Source: Hsuehochloa calcarea
Lineage: Eukaryota > Streptophyta > Magnoliopsida > Poales > Poaceae
Direction of reading: 5' to 3'
Length of the DNA: 64,000 nt
Assembly: GCA_036346395.1 (NCBI GenBank)
Contig: CM070598.1
Span: 4,571,517 to 4,635,516 of the forward strand
Part shown: positions 11,355 to 22,147 of the stretch, one piece after another
How positions within the stretch are numbered: the stretch's first letter is position 1
Layout of the letters: every line of letters begins with the position of its first letter
Position numbers and translations under genes: made by a program
The notes under the pieces: model-generated
The model's database searches: none
The model's input: the letters and a program-made list of their open reading frames with translations, nothing else
Told to the model about the DNA's origin: nothing

Positions 11355-14294
11355 ATGCCGCCCAAGCGCGCGTGCCGCCTTGCGCTCCTCGCCGCCGCGG
11401 CCGCCTACCTCCTCTTCCTCCTCCTCTTCGAGCTCCCTTCCGTCTCCCTCTCACCCGCATCCGCCGCCTCCACCACCCACCGCCCACGCCGCCGCGAGCT
11501 CGAGGCCTCCTCGCTCCCCTCCTCCCCGCTCCGCCCCCACAAGCGCACCTTCCGCTCACCTCCCCGCCGCTCTCCTCTCGCTTTCTCGTCCATCCGCTTC
11601 CGCCGCCCCAACACCTCCTCCATCGACGCCTCCGCCTCCTCCGCCTTCGCCGCCGCCGCCCCCCTCCTATCTCATATCCTCTCCGCTCCCGCTTCCCCTC
11701 CTCCTCTCCTTCTCCCTCTCCGTCCACCACCGCTTCCTGCCCCGCGACGATCTCGGTGCCCAGAGACCTGCTCACGAGCAGCAGTAATGGCAGGGGCGTG
11801 ACGGTGGAGCTGCCGTGCGGGATGGGGGTGGGGTCTCACGTGACGGTGGTGGCCCAGCCGCGGGCCGCGAGCCCGGAGCGCGACCCTAGGGTCTCGGAGA
11901 GGAGGGAGGGTGAGGCGCCGGTGATGGTGTCGCAGTTCATGGTGGAGCTGCTGGGGACCAAGGCCGTGCAGGGGGAGGAGCCGCCCAGGATACTGCACTT
12001 CAACCCAAGGATCCAAGGGGATTTCAGCGGCCGCCCCGTGATCGAGCTCAACACTTGCTACCGGATGCAGTGGGCGCAGCCGCAGCGGTGCGAGGGGTGG
12101 CCGTCGCAGCCGGACGAGGAGACCGGTGAGTTTGATGCCTAATTTTGAGGTGTGTCTTGTCGTTGGGTAGGAATTTGTAGGAAGCTTCCTGTTAGAAAAA
12201 GGCTTCCACTTGGAAGCTGTTTGTTCAATTCATCCCAAAAGAGAAGGATTTCTTTTCATTAAAAAATGTAGCTATAAAAGTTGCATTGCTAAATTGGCCT
12301 GCGATTTAATGTGAATTTAACATATTGTTTTGGTATTTCAGTTGATGGGGCACTGAAATGTGAGAAATGGATTCGGGATGATGACAGCAAGTCGGAGGAG
12401 TCAAAGATGAAATGGTGGTTGAACCGTTTGATCGCTAGGCCTGTCGAGTGGTCATACCCATTTGCACAGGGCAAGCTGTTTGTTTTGACTATCACAGCTG
12501 GTTTGGAAGGCTACCATGTCAATGTTGATGGGCGCCATGTTGCGTCGTTCCCTTACCGCACTGTAAGTTTGTTACATATGATGCCTCGTAGAGATTGCTC
12601 GTCAGTTTCCTATGCTATCATAAAATTTGATTATCTAATGGTGGTCAATTGTTGGCTTAACAGGGTTACAGTCTTGAGGATGCAACAGGCTTGTCTTTGA
12701 ACGGAGACCTTGATATTGAGTCGATTTTTGCTGGTTATTTGCCCAATTCACATCCTAGCTTCGCTCCTCAGAGATACCTTGAAATGTCTGAACAGTGGAA
12801 GGCCTCACCACTGCCAACTGAGACTGTTGAGCTTTTCATTGGCATTCTTTCTGCAGCCAACCATTTTGCTGAGCGTATGGCTGTTCGGAAGTCATGGATG
12901 ATTGCTACAAGGAAATCGCCCAATACTGTTGCTCGGTTCTTTGTCGCTCTGGTGGGTACTTGTTTGACGACTGAACTTTTTAAGATATTATCTGCCTTCT
13001 GCAAATTCTAACCAATTCAAAGCGCCTTCACAGAATGGGGAAAAAGAGGTCAACGAAGAGCTGAAAAAGGAGGCAGAATTCTTTGGTGACATTGTTGTAG
13101 TGCCTTTCATCGATAGCTATGACCTTGTTGTTTTAAAGACTATTGCCATTGCTGAGTACGGGGTAAGCAATTGGATTTTCATTTTGGTGAACTAATACAT
13201 CTTAAACTGTTCTACGGTTCTTCACATAGATCCTCAAGTTAACCTTATCTATTTTGTAGGTGCGAGTTGTTCCAGCAAAATACATAATGAAATGCGATGA
13301 TGATACATTCGTTAGAATTGACTTGGTGTTGGATCAAGTGAAGAAAATACAGAGTGGGGGAAGCTTGTATGTGGGAAATATAAACTACTACCACAGACCT
13401 TTACGATCTGGAAAGTGGGCTGTAACATATGAGGTAAGATGCTATTTCCTTTGTAATCACAGAACCACTTTGTAGAATGGTGGTCCTTCAAATAACTTAA
13501 AGAATCATTGTGTGTTGCGTCATGCAATTTCCTGCATTGGTGGAACTTTCATTATTCAGCATATTGCTGCTTCATAGAGTGATATCTTTGTTCATTCCCC
13601 TTTTCAGTCTTATGTCATCATGTTTTAGTGCAGTCATGTTAGTTTCTGCCTTTCTTAAAGCAAGGGTTTTACCTCGTAGTTGGAACTATGACTTGCCTGC
13701 AAATTATTGATCGTCATTCAAACACAAATATTATAGGATGTTATGTTTTATAAAACTTCGCATTGGTATTAGTTGTTATATTCAAACACATATTATAGGA
13801 TGTTATGTTTTATAAAACTTCGCATTGGTATTAGTTGTTATATTCAAACACGCACTTTGAAATGGTGTGTGTGATGCAATTTTCCTGCTCCTTTCAGGAA
13901 TGGCAAGAGGAAGTATACCCACCTTATGCTAATGGACCTGGCTATGTGATTTCATCAGACATTGCTCAGTATATTGTATCCGAGTTCGACAATCAGACAC
14001 TACGAGTAAGTTAGCATCTCATCTATCCCAGGTCAACGAATATTGAAATGGTGTGTTTTGTTTAAAAAAAATTTCTTGATGCAGCTGTTCAAGATGGAAG
14101 ACGTGAGTATGGGCATGTGGATTGAGAAGTTCAACAGCACTCGTCGGCCAGTGGAGTATTTGCATGATGTCAGGTTCTACCAGTCTGGTTGTTTTGATGG
14201 CTACTACACCGCTCACTATCAGTCCCCACAACACATGATTTGTTTGTGGAGAAAGTTGCAATCTGGGAGCGCTCAATGCTGCAACGTCAGATAA
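11355..14294 (+). CDS. GT31 hydroxyproline O-galactosyltransferase with galectin-like domain (GALT type), frame slip in exon 1
   Basis: Golgi type II membrane enzyme expected to add the first galactose to hydroxyproline of arabinogalactan proteins. Exons: 11355-12125, 12342-12562, 12664-12951, 13034-13162, 13260-13433, 13898-14005, 14085-14294; all later junctions keep phase. The N terminus (MPPKRACRL, then an Ala/Leu-rich membrane anchor) is in one frame; from about CPATISVPRDLL onward the protein is in another, so one base is missing, or two are extra, in the pyrimidine-rich tract near 11690-11735. A galectin-like domain (VTVELPCGMGVGSH to HVASFPYRTGYSLEDATG) precedes the galactosyltransferase domain (VELFIGILSAANHFAERMAV, KYIMKCDDDTFVR with the metal-binding DDD, GNINYYHRPLRSGKW, YPPYANGPGYVISSD, FKMEDVSMGMW). 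It ends HMICLWRKLQSGSAQCCNVR. With one base restored the length would be about 633 residues, usual for the family. Intron 5 holds a 62-bp tandem duplication. Confidence 0.92.
13716..13856. repeat. 62-bp tandem duplication in GALT intron 5
   Basis: The unit beginning ttataggatgttatgtttta starts at 13731 and again at 13793, the two copies being almost identical, with a partial flank (attcaaacaca) before and after. This is a young tandem duplication inside the intron between 13433 and 13898. Confidence 0.9.
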
Positions 14295-15810
14295 AACTGA
14301 CTAGAAGACAGCGCTGTGGAGAGCAGAGATGATGATTATGCACGCTGACAAGAGCAGCTGGTATTTGGCATCATTAACATTCATCAGCAAGGATGAGTTT
14401 GGGAGGCGCCCCTTCCTGGACCTTGCACCATTCGTTCATTCTTTTGGTCAGTGGCTGATTGAGCTGCTGATGCTAATTGCTGTGCATGTGTCAAATTTTT
14501 TGACCTAGGAACTAATAGCTTGTTGATATTCGTATCAGTTGTATACCGGCAGTTTATGTATATAAGTTATTCTGACTTTCTGAGTCGTCATCTTGTGCGT
14601 TCAGAGCGTGTGGTGTCAAAATTTCTTCTAGTCGTTGGCTGCTGAAACTTTTCGCGTATGTTGTGCAGGCATGCTTACTGATAACTTCGGTTGTTTGCTG
14701 GTCGCTCTTGAGTATTGTCAATTCATAAACCATACGCACTGTTCCATTTCTGTCATCTGTCACTTGTTTTGGCAATAGCACATTAGTAGCATGCTAGCCC
14801 TCACTCGGATTTTGTTGCGAACTGCTCCACATTGGCGATAGGACAAACCACTACTGGGCTTGGCAGGGTCAAGGACGCCACGCCACTGCCCAAAACTTAG
14901 ATGAAGTCATGCCAAGAATGGCGACTCAGTCTGCAGCAGACTCGAGACTTAACGACGAACAAATCAGGCTGACCGACTTAGCCTGCAGCACAAGACGCGC
15001 CTTTACCGGTGCGCCCCTCCGTGATGGACTGGAGGAGACCAGCAGGGACGACGTCGCGCACGAACAACGGCGGCCGGTGCGCGCGGACAGCCGCTACCTA
15101 GGCTACGCCGGGCAGGGGACGGACGGCGGCAGCCGCGCGGGCGTGGTGGGTGCAGCGCGATGCAAAGGCGGTGGTTCCGGGCACGCGGCGCGGCCACGTG
15201 ACGGCGCACACGAACCTGTGGCGAAGTGGCGACGCGTGCGCTGCGTTACAGGCGTGGCCGCCGTCCGGATTGCCACATTTCGAAGCCGTGGCTGACGGTT
15301 TGAATTACGAGCATCGCCGCCGTCCGCAGCAGTTGTGCGCCGTCCCGGCCTTTCCACTTGACGGTTTAGCGGTGATTGAAGAGCAGAGCTTGATGTACGG
15401 TGCCTCGAACAGCAAGTACTACATACTGAAATGAAATGTTGGTTGCCTCAACCAAAAATAAAAATAAATGAAGTGTTGGTATGAACTTTTACTCCCCCGG
15501 TGCTGTGACCAAACGATCGGACTTCGGGCCTATGTTTCAACGGAAGCGCTTAATATTTTTTCTCGTTAAGTATCGTACAATTGTTGCAAAAATCCAAACA
15601 AAGTGCTACAGTAGCTCAGTCCTGTTACCATGTTGCTGTATCCTGTTTGAAATGACACACCAAGCATCCGATTGCTTATCTAACCAGCGAAAATTTTGTT
15701 CCTACTACGCAAAATAGTTCGATTTTTCTATTAATAATTTAATAATTTTGTTTTTGTCATTTTTCCGTTATTGCACATTTTACTTTTGTCACTCCGATTA
15801 AGTCAACAGG
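14295..15810. other. GALT 3' UTR and GC-rich intergenic sequence
   Basis: The first several hundred bases are the probable 3' UTR of the GALT gene. 14850-15370 is GC-rich with overlapping frames on both strands (for example 14909-15295 +, 15103-15357 -), none resembling a known protein. 15480-15810 is AT-rich and featureless. Confidence 0.4.
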
Positions 15811-15828
15811 GTTTGATTATAAAAAATA

Positions 15829-16192
15829 TGGAGAAAACATAAAAATATCAAAAACTATAGAAAAACCAGGAGAAAAAAAAGCCACTTGCATCGGTTCAAG
15901 CCACTTTTGAACAATTTTGTTTTTTAACACACTAATAAATTTTCTCCAAAAATTTACACTAAGGAAAATGTTTTAATCTTCCTCAACTTTTATGGAGCAT
16001 TAATAATTTTTTTCAGATATAAAACTTTTGTGCACTTTTTTTTTGTTCAAAGCATTTTCCTTAGTGTAATCTTTTTGAGAAATTTTATTAGTGTATAAAA
16101 AAATTATTCCAAAATTATCCTTGAATATTGCTATATATTTTATCTATTTTTCTTGTGTTTCCCCCTAGTTTTTCTATGATTTTCTGGTATTA
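15829..16192. repeat. fold-back inverted repeat (MITE-like)
   Basis: Arms of roughly 140 bp: the left carries atagaaaaaccagg, cactaataaattttctcc and acactaaggaaaatg; the right carries their complements in mirrored order (cattttccttagtgt, ttttattagtgt, ctagtttttctat). The loop is about 80 bp. No coding capacity and no certain TSD. Confidence 0.7.
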
Positions 16193-16225
16193 AAAAGTGC
16201 ACAAAAGTTGGACTACATTCAGGAG

Positions 16226-18092
16226 TGTTGTCTGCTGGAGCCGGTCTAACCGTTGTGTAGGACCGGCCAAATCACTGGGCATGGGCGAGCGGATAGCTAC
16301 GTAGGGTCGGTCAAACCCACCCCTGAGACTTGGTGCTGAAATTTTGAAGGGTGGTTTGACCGCCATATGGCACGTGATCAGACCGTCCCTATGGGTTTTT
16401 TTTAAGAATGGACACCAAACACTTATGTAGTCTTGTTTGGTGATGTGTTTGCACTATATGCCACTGAAACTGAAAACTAGATAGAGTTTAACTGAAAAGT
16501 CCAGAGATGATGTTTTATAGTGATGAGAAGTGGTCATACCGGCTGTGGCGAGTTCATTGCACAATGTGCTGCGTTGTGAGCTGAAATTTGTGAATTGACT
16601 TAGGGTCATGGAATTGATGTATATGTATTGCAGAATGCATATTTTGACTAACTTTGGTCAAGTTGCGAATAACTTGTGCCCAGAATCAATATCTTGGTCT
16701 AATATTGTATAGGGAAGCTTGGAGTCAACTACGATGAGCAACGATGGTGATAAGAACTTGGTTTGGTGAAATTAAGGTCTATAACGATTAAGGATGTCGG
16801 GTGAAGTGGTTGGTCTCAAGCAAGGTGCAAGATGGACAAGAACAGAAGTTTGGTGCAACGAGTTGCATCAAGTGGCTTGAGCCGGTGCAAGTATTGAGGC
16901 GGTTCGGTGAGAGCCGGATAAGAGAGACTTGCTAGTATGAGGAAAGTCATTGGCAAACCTATGTGTGATGAAATATGAGATTGCTTCAAAAAATTGGACC
17001 CGGTCAATGATGGAAGGATCGAGAAGGGGTATTTTAGAATCTTCACACAAAAAAAACCAGGTTGGTGACCTTGGAGAAACTGCGACACATGATGGACAAA
17101 TGAGAAGTGGTTTAGGTCATGAGGAGAACAAGATCATGAATAGACGATTTTGAGAGTGTTGGATCGTCGTATGTTTTGAGGATCGTGCGTGAGTGAGAGA
17201 CCTGTTTGTGTGTGGGCTTAGCAGGTGCCTGCTGGAGTTTCTCTCTGGTCTTAGCCTCCACTATAAAAGGAGTGGTGCATGATTTGCACAACAAGCATGC
17301 CTAGAAATCCTAATTTGAGATTTGGTGTTAAGTAAAGAAAGGAGAGGAGGCTAGGGTCTGTGAGATGTATCTGAGAGAAAATTTGTGCGATTGAGTGCTT
17401 ATGAGTGAGCTTGTGTCCTCTATGTTAGAGTGGCGGTAAACTCTCAATTCCTCAGTATCAATCCAAGCAAATTCGTGTAAAGATGATTTGTCTATTGCTC
17501 TTGCTCTCTTTTTGAGATTTTGAGCTCTTGAGCTCTTGAGTTACAGGGAGTTTTGCCTTGATCTTTTGTTGTGATTTAGCTTGTTAGGATCGGTAAAAGT
17601 TGATCTAAGATCATCTTGACCATCTTTAATTTACGAGTAAGTTTTTGATCAAGTTTATGTTTTCACCTGGTTTTGAACCCTCTTGCACTCAAACAAAAAA
17701 ATATTGCAATCTTGGCCATGATTGTCTAGATCTTCGATTGAAATATGTTCTTGACCTTCTTGTTAAACTGTGTCTCAAAATTTCAAGTGATTTGGTTTCG
17801 TAGATTATAAGTTATGTACTTTTGTGAATATGAAAACTGTGTTGATTTTTCTGTCAGTTTGAGGAGAAGTCAAACTGCCCTTTAGAGAGGTCAGACCGCC
17901 CATTACATGGAGGTTAGGCTTGCCGAGGGGGGTTGATGGTTGAGATTCTTGGTTTCCGCTCAATTCTTCCATTGTGATTTTTAGACTTTTATCTTCGTAG
18001 CTTCGTATAGCTATTAGAGTGAAAAATGAGTAAAATTCTAGAAGGGAAAAAAGTGAGCTCCTATTCACCCTCTCTAGTCGTCAGTACGCTCC
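16226..18092 (+). mobile_element. LTR-retrotransposon-like remnant (possible solo LTR)
   Basis: Starts near TGTTGTCTGCTGGAGCC and ends just beyond tattcaccctctctagtcg, the motif typical of the U5 end of several grass Copia (Sirevirus-like) LTRs. A strong TATA box (TATAAAAG, 17262-17269) sits where the LTR promoter would be. Repeated ggtc(a/t)(a/g)accg(c/t) half-palindromes occur near 16240, 16310, 16355 and 17890. There is no coding frame of note. A TSD was not identified, so the boundaries are approximate. Confidence 0.4.
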
Positions 18093-18239
18093 AACGTATC
18101 ACGAATCAATTCACTAAAAAAAGTCTGATACCGTACGCCAGCGGCGGGTCTGCGGGGACTTGCCGTCACAAGTTCCTAACGGTACCGAGCTGTTCTCTCC
18201 ACCATCACCGCCGCAGCAAAGCCGTGAGGCAGAGGGAGG

Positions 18240-19735
18240 CACTACTACATAAAAGCTTATCACAGACAGTTCTAAACCATCATCACATATGGTTTTTGAA
18301 CCGTCCGAATTTTTGTGTCTGTGATGACACGATATCATCACAGACGGTTTTTTAACCGTCTGTGAAAAAAGGCTATCACAGACGGTTCTATTCACGAACC
18401 GTGCAGGATAGCGACTATCACTGAGCGGTTCGTGAATAGAGCCGTGCGTGATAGTCTGTTTTACGACGGTTCTAAACCGAACCGTTTGTGATAGTTTTAT
18501 ATGGAAAAAACGAAACGGATTTTCACTTCGTGCGAGCCTCCGAGCCTCGCGAATGAATCTGATATTGATTTTCGGATTTCGCTAGCTTTCCCACAATAGC
18601 CATAGCATCATAGTAGCATCAACTCAATCCATTTACAGAGCACTAAAAACAACACGACATGCATCACCCACATCACAGTAGCATCAACTCAATCCATTCA
18701 CAGAATAGTAACACATCATAGTAGTAATCCACATCACAGAGCAAAAGGGGAGAGTAGAGAGAGTGAGGTCGTGGGAGGCTGGGGTGACGAGGTTATGGGA
18801 GGCCGGCGACGATGAGGAGGAGGCCGCAGGGGACGAACTCAGGGGAGGACGGGGCGACGAAGTAGAAGAGGCCGGGGACGACGAGGTCGTGGGAGGTCGG
18901 CGACGACGAGGCTAGGGCGAGGTGGAGGAGGCCGCGGGCGACGAGCTCGGGGGAGGCCAGAGGAGAAATGGCAGAGGAGGAGAAATGACAGAGGAGGAGA
19001 TGGAGATGGCAAAGGAGGAGATGGAGATGGCAAAAGGGGAGATGAATGACTCTGTTAATATAGAGAGATTTTCGAGAGTCCGTCATTAAGTGCAAATTTT
19101 TATTTTCCCGCCTAACGAAATAAAAGTATCACAGACGGTTTTATACAAAAACCGTCTGTGAGGTTCGTATCACGAACCGTCTGTGATAAGCTTCTCATCA
19201 CAGACTGTTCTAACCACGAACCGTCTGTGATAAGTATCTCATCACGGACGATTTGTGTATAAAATCGTTTGTGATTTTAGGGTTTTGAAATTACCATGGC
19301 CGGTAAATTCAAAACCCTAAAATCACAAACTGTTTTATACACAAACCGTCTGTGATGAGATACTCATCACAGACGGTTCGTGGTTAGAACCGTCTGTGAA
19401 GCATCACAGACGTCCATGGTAAATTCAAAACCCTAAAATCACAAACAGTTTTATATACAAACCGTCTGTGATGAGATACTCATCACAGACGGTTCGTGAT
19501 TAGAACCGTCTGTGATATTCTCGGTATCACAGACGGTTCGTGGTTAGAACCGTTTGTGAAACATCACGAGCAGTTACATCGCCCACGAAACCACGAATCG
19601 ATTCGAGCAACCGCCCGTGATAGTGACATATCACAGACGGTTCGTCTTGGAACCGTCTGTGATTATTTTATCACAGACGATTTTTTGAAACCGCCTGCGA
19701 TGAGACGTTTTCTATGACCTGTTTTTGTAGTAGTG
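18240..19735. mobile_element. non-autonomous CACTA (En/Spm) transposon
   Basis: A 1496-bp element with CACTACTACAtAAA at the left end and its complement tttTTGTAGTAGTG at the right, flanked by a 3-bp TSD agg (18237-18239 and 19736-19738). These are the defining marks of CACTA elements. Both subterminal regions are crowded with cacagacggtt / aaccgtctgtg units in both orientations, the probable transposase-binding repeats. No transposase frame is present, so it must have been moved in trans. The interior (about 18740-19040) is a GC-rich, low-complexity stretch. Confidence 0.92.
18250..19700. repeat. subterminal TCACAGACGGTT repeat arrays
   Basis: About twenty copies of the roughly 12-bp unit tcacagacggtt, many as back-to-back palindromes (for example 19340-19400 and 19480-19560), clustered at 18260-18500 and 19130-19700. 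A larger palindrome centred near 19290 joins two copies of the block ttttagggttttgaa. Dense palindromes would fold strongly if transcribed. Confidence 0.85.
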
Positions 19736-19737
19736 AG

Positions 19738-20046
19738 GGATCCATCTATGAGTGGCCTAAAAATGCAATACAAATTAGTGAAGGGTTCATACTGCAAATA
19801 TATGTAAAACGCCTTTCCTTCTTCAATCCGCTCCGCCCAAGTTGGATCGAACGGTTGTTGAAGTTCCAAATTCGACAGCCGCTGAAAATTAACGATCCGT
19901 CTTTGGGTGGGCGGGAAAGGAAATACAAATTATTAAAAGGTTCCTCCTGCAAATGTACGTAAGGTAACTTTCCCACTTCAATCTAGGCCGCCTACGTTGG
20001 ATCGAACTGCTACAAGAGTTCCGAATGGATCGCACATATTATCAGC
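19738..20046. repeat. diverged tandem duplication of about 150 bp
   Basis: Copy 1 (about 19738-19888) and copy 2 (about 19889-20046) share gatcc(a/g)tct, aatacaaattatt-like, ggttc(a/c)t(a/c)ctgcaaat, cttcaatc, gttggatcgaac and agttcc blocks in the same order. A third gatccg start follows at about 20047. Non-coding. Confidence 0.7.
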
Positions 20047-20562
20047 GATCCGAACGAGAGAGGGTGCCTCCTGCCGCTGGGCCCAAGGCGATGTGTTCCC
20101 ACTTCCCCTGCTGACAATATGACATTCAGCCCCACATCGTGTATGGCCCGCTTGTCAGTGTGCCAGGTAGCAGGGACGGTTCCTCCTCACCGGTCGCCGC
20201 CCGTTCGCCGGGGCTCCGCCGCGCTCCGACCGTCCTTCATTCGCATCCATCTCCTTCCTCACGGAGACTTCATGCAGGCACCCGCACGGCTGGTTCTGGT
20301 AGCCTGTCTCCTGCTCGGCCCCTCTGCCACGGTCGGCGGCGGCTGAGGGGCGAGGCGGCCTGGCGCGTCGGCGGCTGCGCTTCCAGCCAAAGAGGTGCAT
20401 TTCTGACTGGATTTACATGTCAAACATCTCCCAACTTGCATTTGTTTTTTCGCAGGCTCTAGCGGCCGCCGCTCCTCCGGTTTCCGCCACCCGGTCCACC
20501 CCGGAGCGCGCAGCGCAATGCCGTGGGCGGGCGACTCATCGTTTCAAGCAAGAACTCCTGCA

Positions 20563-20568
20563 TATAAA
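20563..20568 (+). promoter_or_regulatory. TATA box upstream of the prolyl 4-hydroxylase pseudogene
   Basis: TATAAA in catataaatg. It lies 14 bp before the ATG at 20582 and 77 bp before the ATG at 20645, which favours 20645 (MEMRGLLFLF) as the ancestral start. Confidence 0.4.
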
Positions 20569-20644
20569 TGATGCTTGAGAGATGGCAATGGAAAAGCATC
20601 GGATTGGATGTTGGAGGTGGCGGTTCCATCACAAGTTTGTAGCA

Positions 20645-22147
20645 ATGGAGATGCGTGGCCTGCTCTTCTTATTTGCTCTCCTCTCCGTCACCGCCGTCGT
20701 CCCGGTGTTCTTTTCGCGCGACAAGAAGGACGGTGCTGGTGACATCGTCATTGCGGCGCCTCCGGTCAACCCGTCTCATGTCACCGTTGTCTCTTGGAAG
20801 CCAAGGTAAGTATCGCAGAGATACTGATCAGCTGCAGCCTGCAGGTAGTAGTGCCATTAGTACATAGTGGTCATGATGTTCTGTTGAGTTCTTGCATATT
20901 GTGTTGTGTTGTGCAGGATATTTCTGTACAAGGGCTTCCTTTCGGATGATGAGTGCGACCGCCTTGTCAAGTTGGTAAGGATTAAGCACTGACTGGCTCT
21001 TGATGGTGTGATGTGTATTCTTGAAATGCAACGGGAATTCAGTGGATCAGTGTGGAATGTTTGTGCTTTCAGGGAAAGGAGAAGCTGCAGAGGTCGATGG
21101 TGGGCGGCCAATTAGTCCGGGAAGAGCGTCATGAGCGAGGTGCACACCAGCTCCGGCATATGTTCTTGGACAAACACCAGATAGTAGCAATTTGCAAAAG
21201 GTAGTAGCAATCTTCTTCTTTGCTCTCCTCTCCGTCACCAGGCTGTCACATCCTATTCATATTTCAAAAGGTCCTGTGCTTCTGAATCCATTATAACGTC
21301 TTTTTCTCTATGAAATGAAGAATGCTGTCATTAGCGCTATCGAGGTGAGAATTGCAGCCTGGGCCCTTCTTCCAGGAGGTGAACTTCAGATTCTTAATTT
21401 CCTTTCAATTAGGAGACTTGCTTCTTTGTCTGTTAACAATTTAATATCTGTAACACTACTTTGTCATGGAATGCTGAGAACATTCAGATACTCCGGTATG
21501 AGCATGGCCAGAGATACATCCACATTTTGATTATTTTCACGACAAAGTCGATCAACTACAGGGTGGTCACCGTTCATATATCTATCCACGGTTGAGAAGG
21601 GAGGTGAAACTGTCTTCCCAAATGCTGAGGTATCTGATTTTATTATTGTAGGCATCCACTATTTTAAGGATCTCAATTGTAACATTCAATCCAATTTGAT
21701 GTTAGGGGTGGGAGTCTCAACACAAGGATGATTTGTATTCCGAGTGCACACAAAAGGGCTTGGCAGGTAATGTTTAAATTTGAGAATGGACTGTGGGATA
21801 CATGTTAGAAATGAATCTGAAAATGTTGTCTGCTTGCAGTGAAATCTGTCAAGGGTGATGCTGTGCTGTTCTTTAACCTTCAAGCTGATGGCGCACCAGA
21901 CCTGCTTAGCCTCCATGGAAGCTGCCCGGTTATAGAAGGCAAGAAATGGTCTGCACTGAAGTGGATCCATTTGAGGTCTTATGACAATCCATCAAGCACC
22001 AAGCAAAGCGAAGGATGCTCCGACCTGAGCGAGAATTGCGCGGCATGGGCCGCATAAGGTGAATGCGATAGCAACCCGGTCTACATGGTTGGCACAAAAG
22101 ACACACACGGTCAGTGCCAGAAGAGCTGCAATGTTTGCAATTCATAG
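20645..22147 (+). pseudogene. prolyl 4-hydroxylase (2-oxoglutarate/Fe(II)) pseudogene
   Basis: P4Hs of the ER/Golgi hydroxylate prolines of cell-wall proteins. Exon-like blocks: 20645-20805, 20917-20974, 21073-21180, about 21321-21378, about 21466-21629, 21706-21766 and 21840-22147. Recognisable pieces are a membrane anchor (MRGLLFLFALLSVTAVVPVF), FLSDDECDRLVKL, GKEKLQRSMV, IEVRIAAWALLPG, the iron-binding HFD within PHFDYFHDKVDQL (only in a shifted frame), GGETVFPNAE, and VKGDAVLFFNLQADG to LHGSCPVIEGKKW with the distal His and Lys. Damage: two shifts in exon 3 (near 21110 and 21155, where the TSSGMFLDKHQ block has two extra bases), a shift just before HFD, a missing stretch after GGHR, a lost acceptor before exon 5 and an in-frame TAA at 22055-22057 that cuts off the C-terminal ShKT-like cysteine domain, which stays readable to 22147. 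Too many lesions to be sequencing error alone. Confidence 0.88.

Noticed and set aside
11353..11775. 140-codon Arg/Gly-rich minus frame
   Set aside because: Antisense shadow of GALT exon 1.
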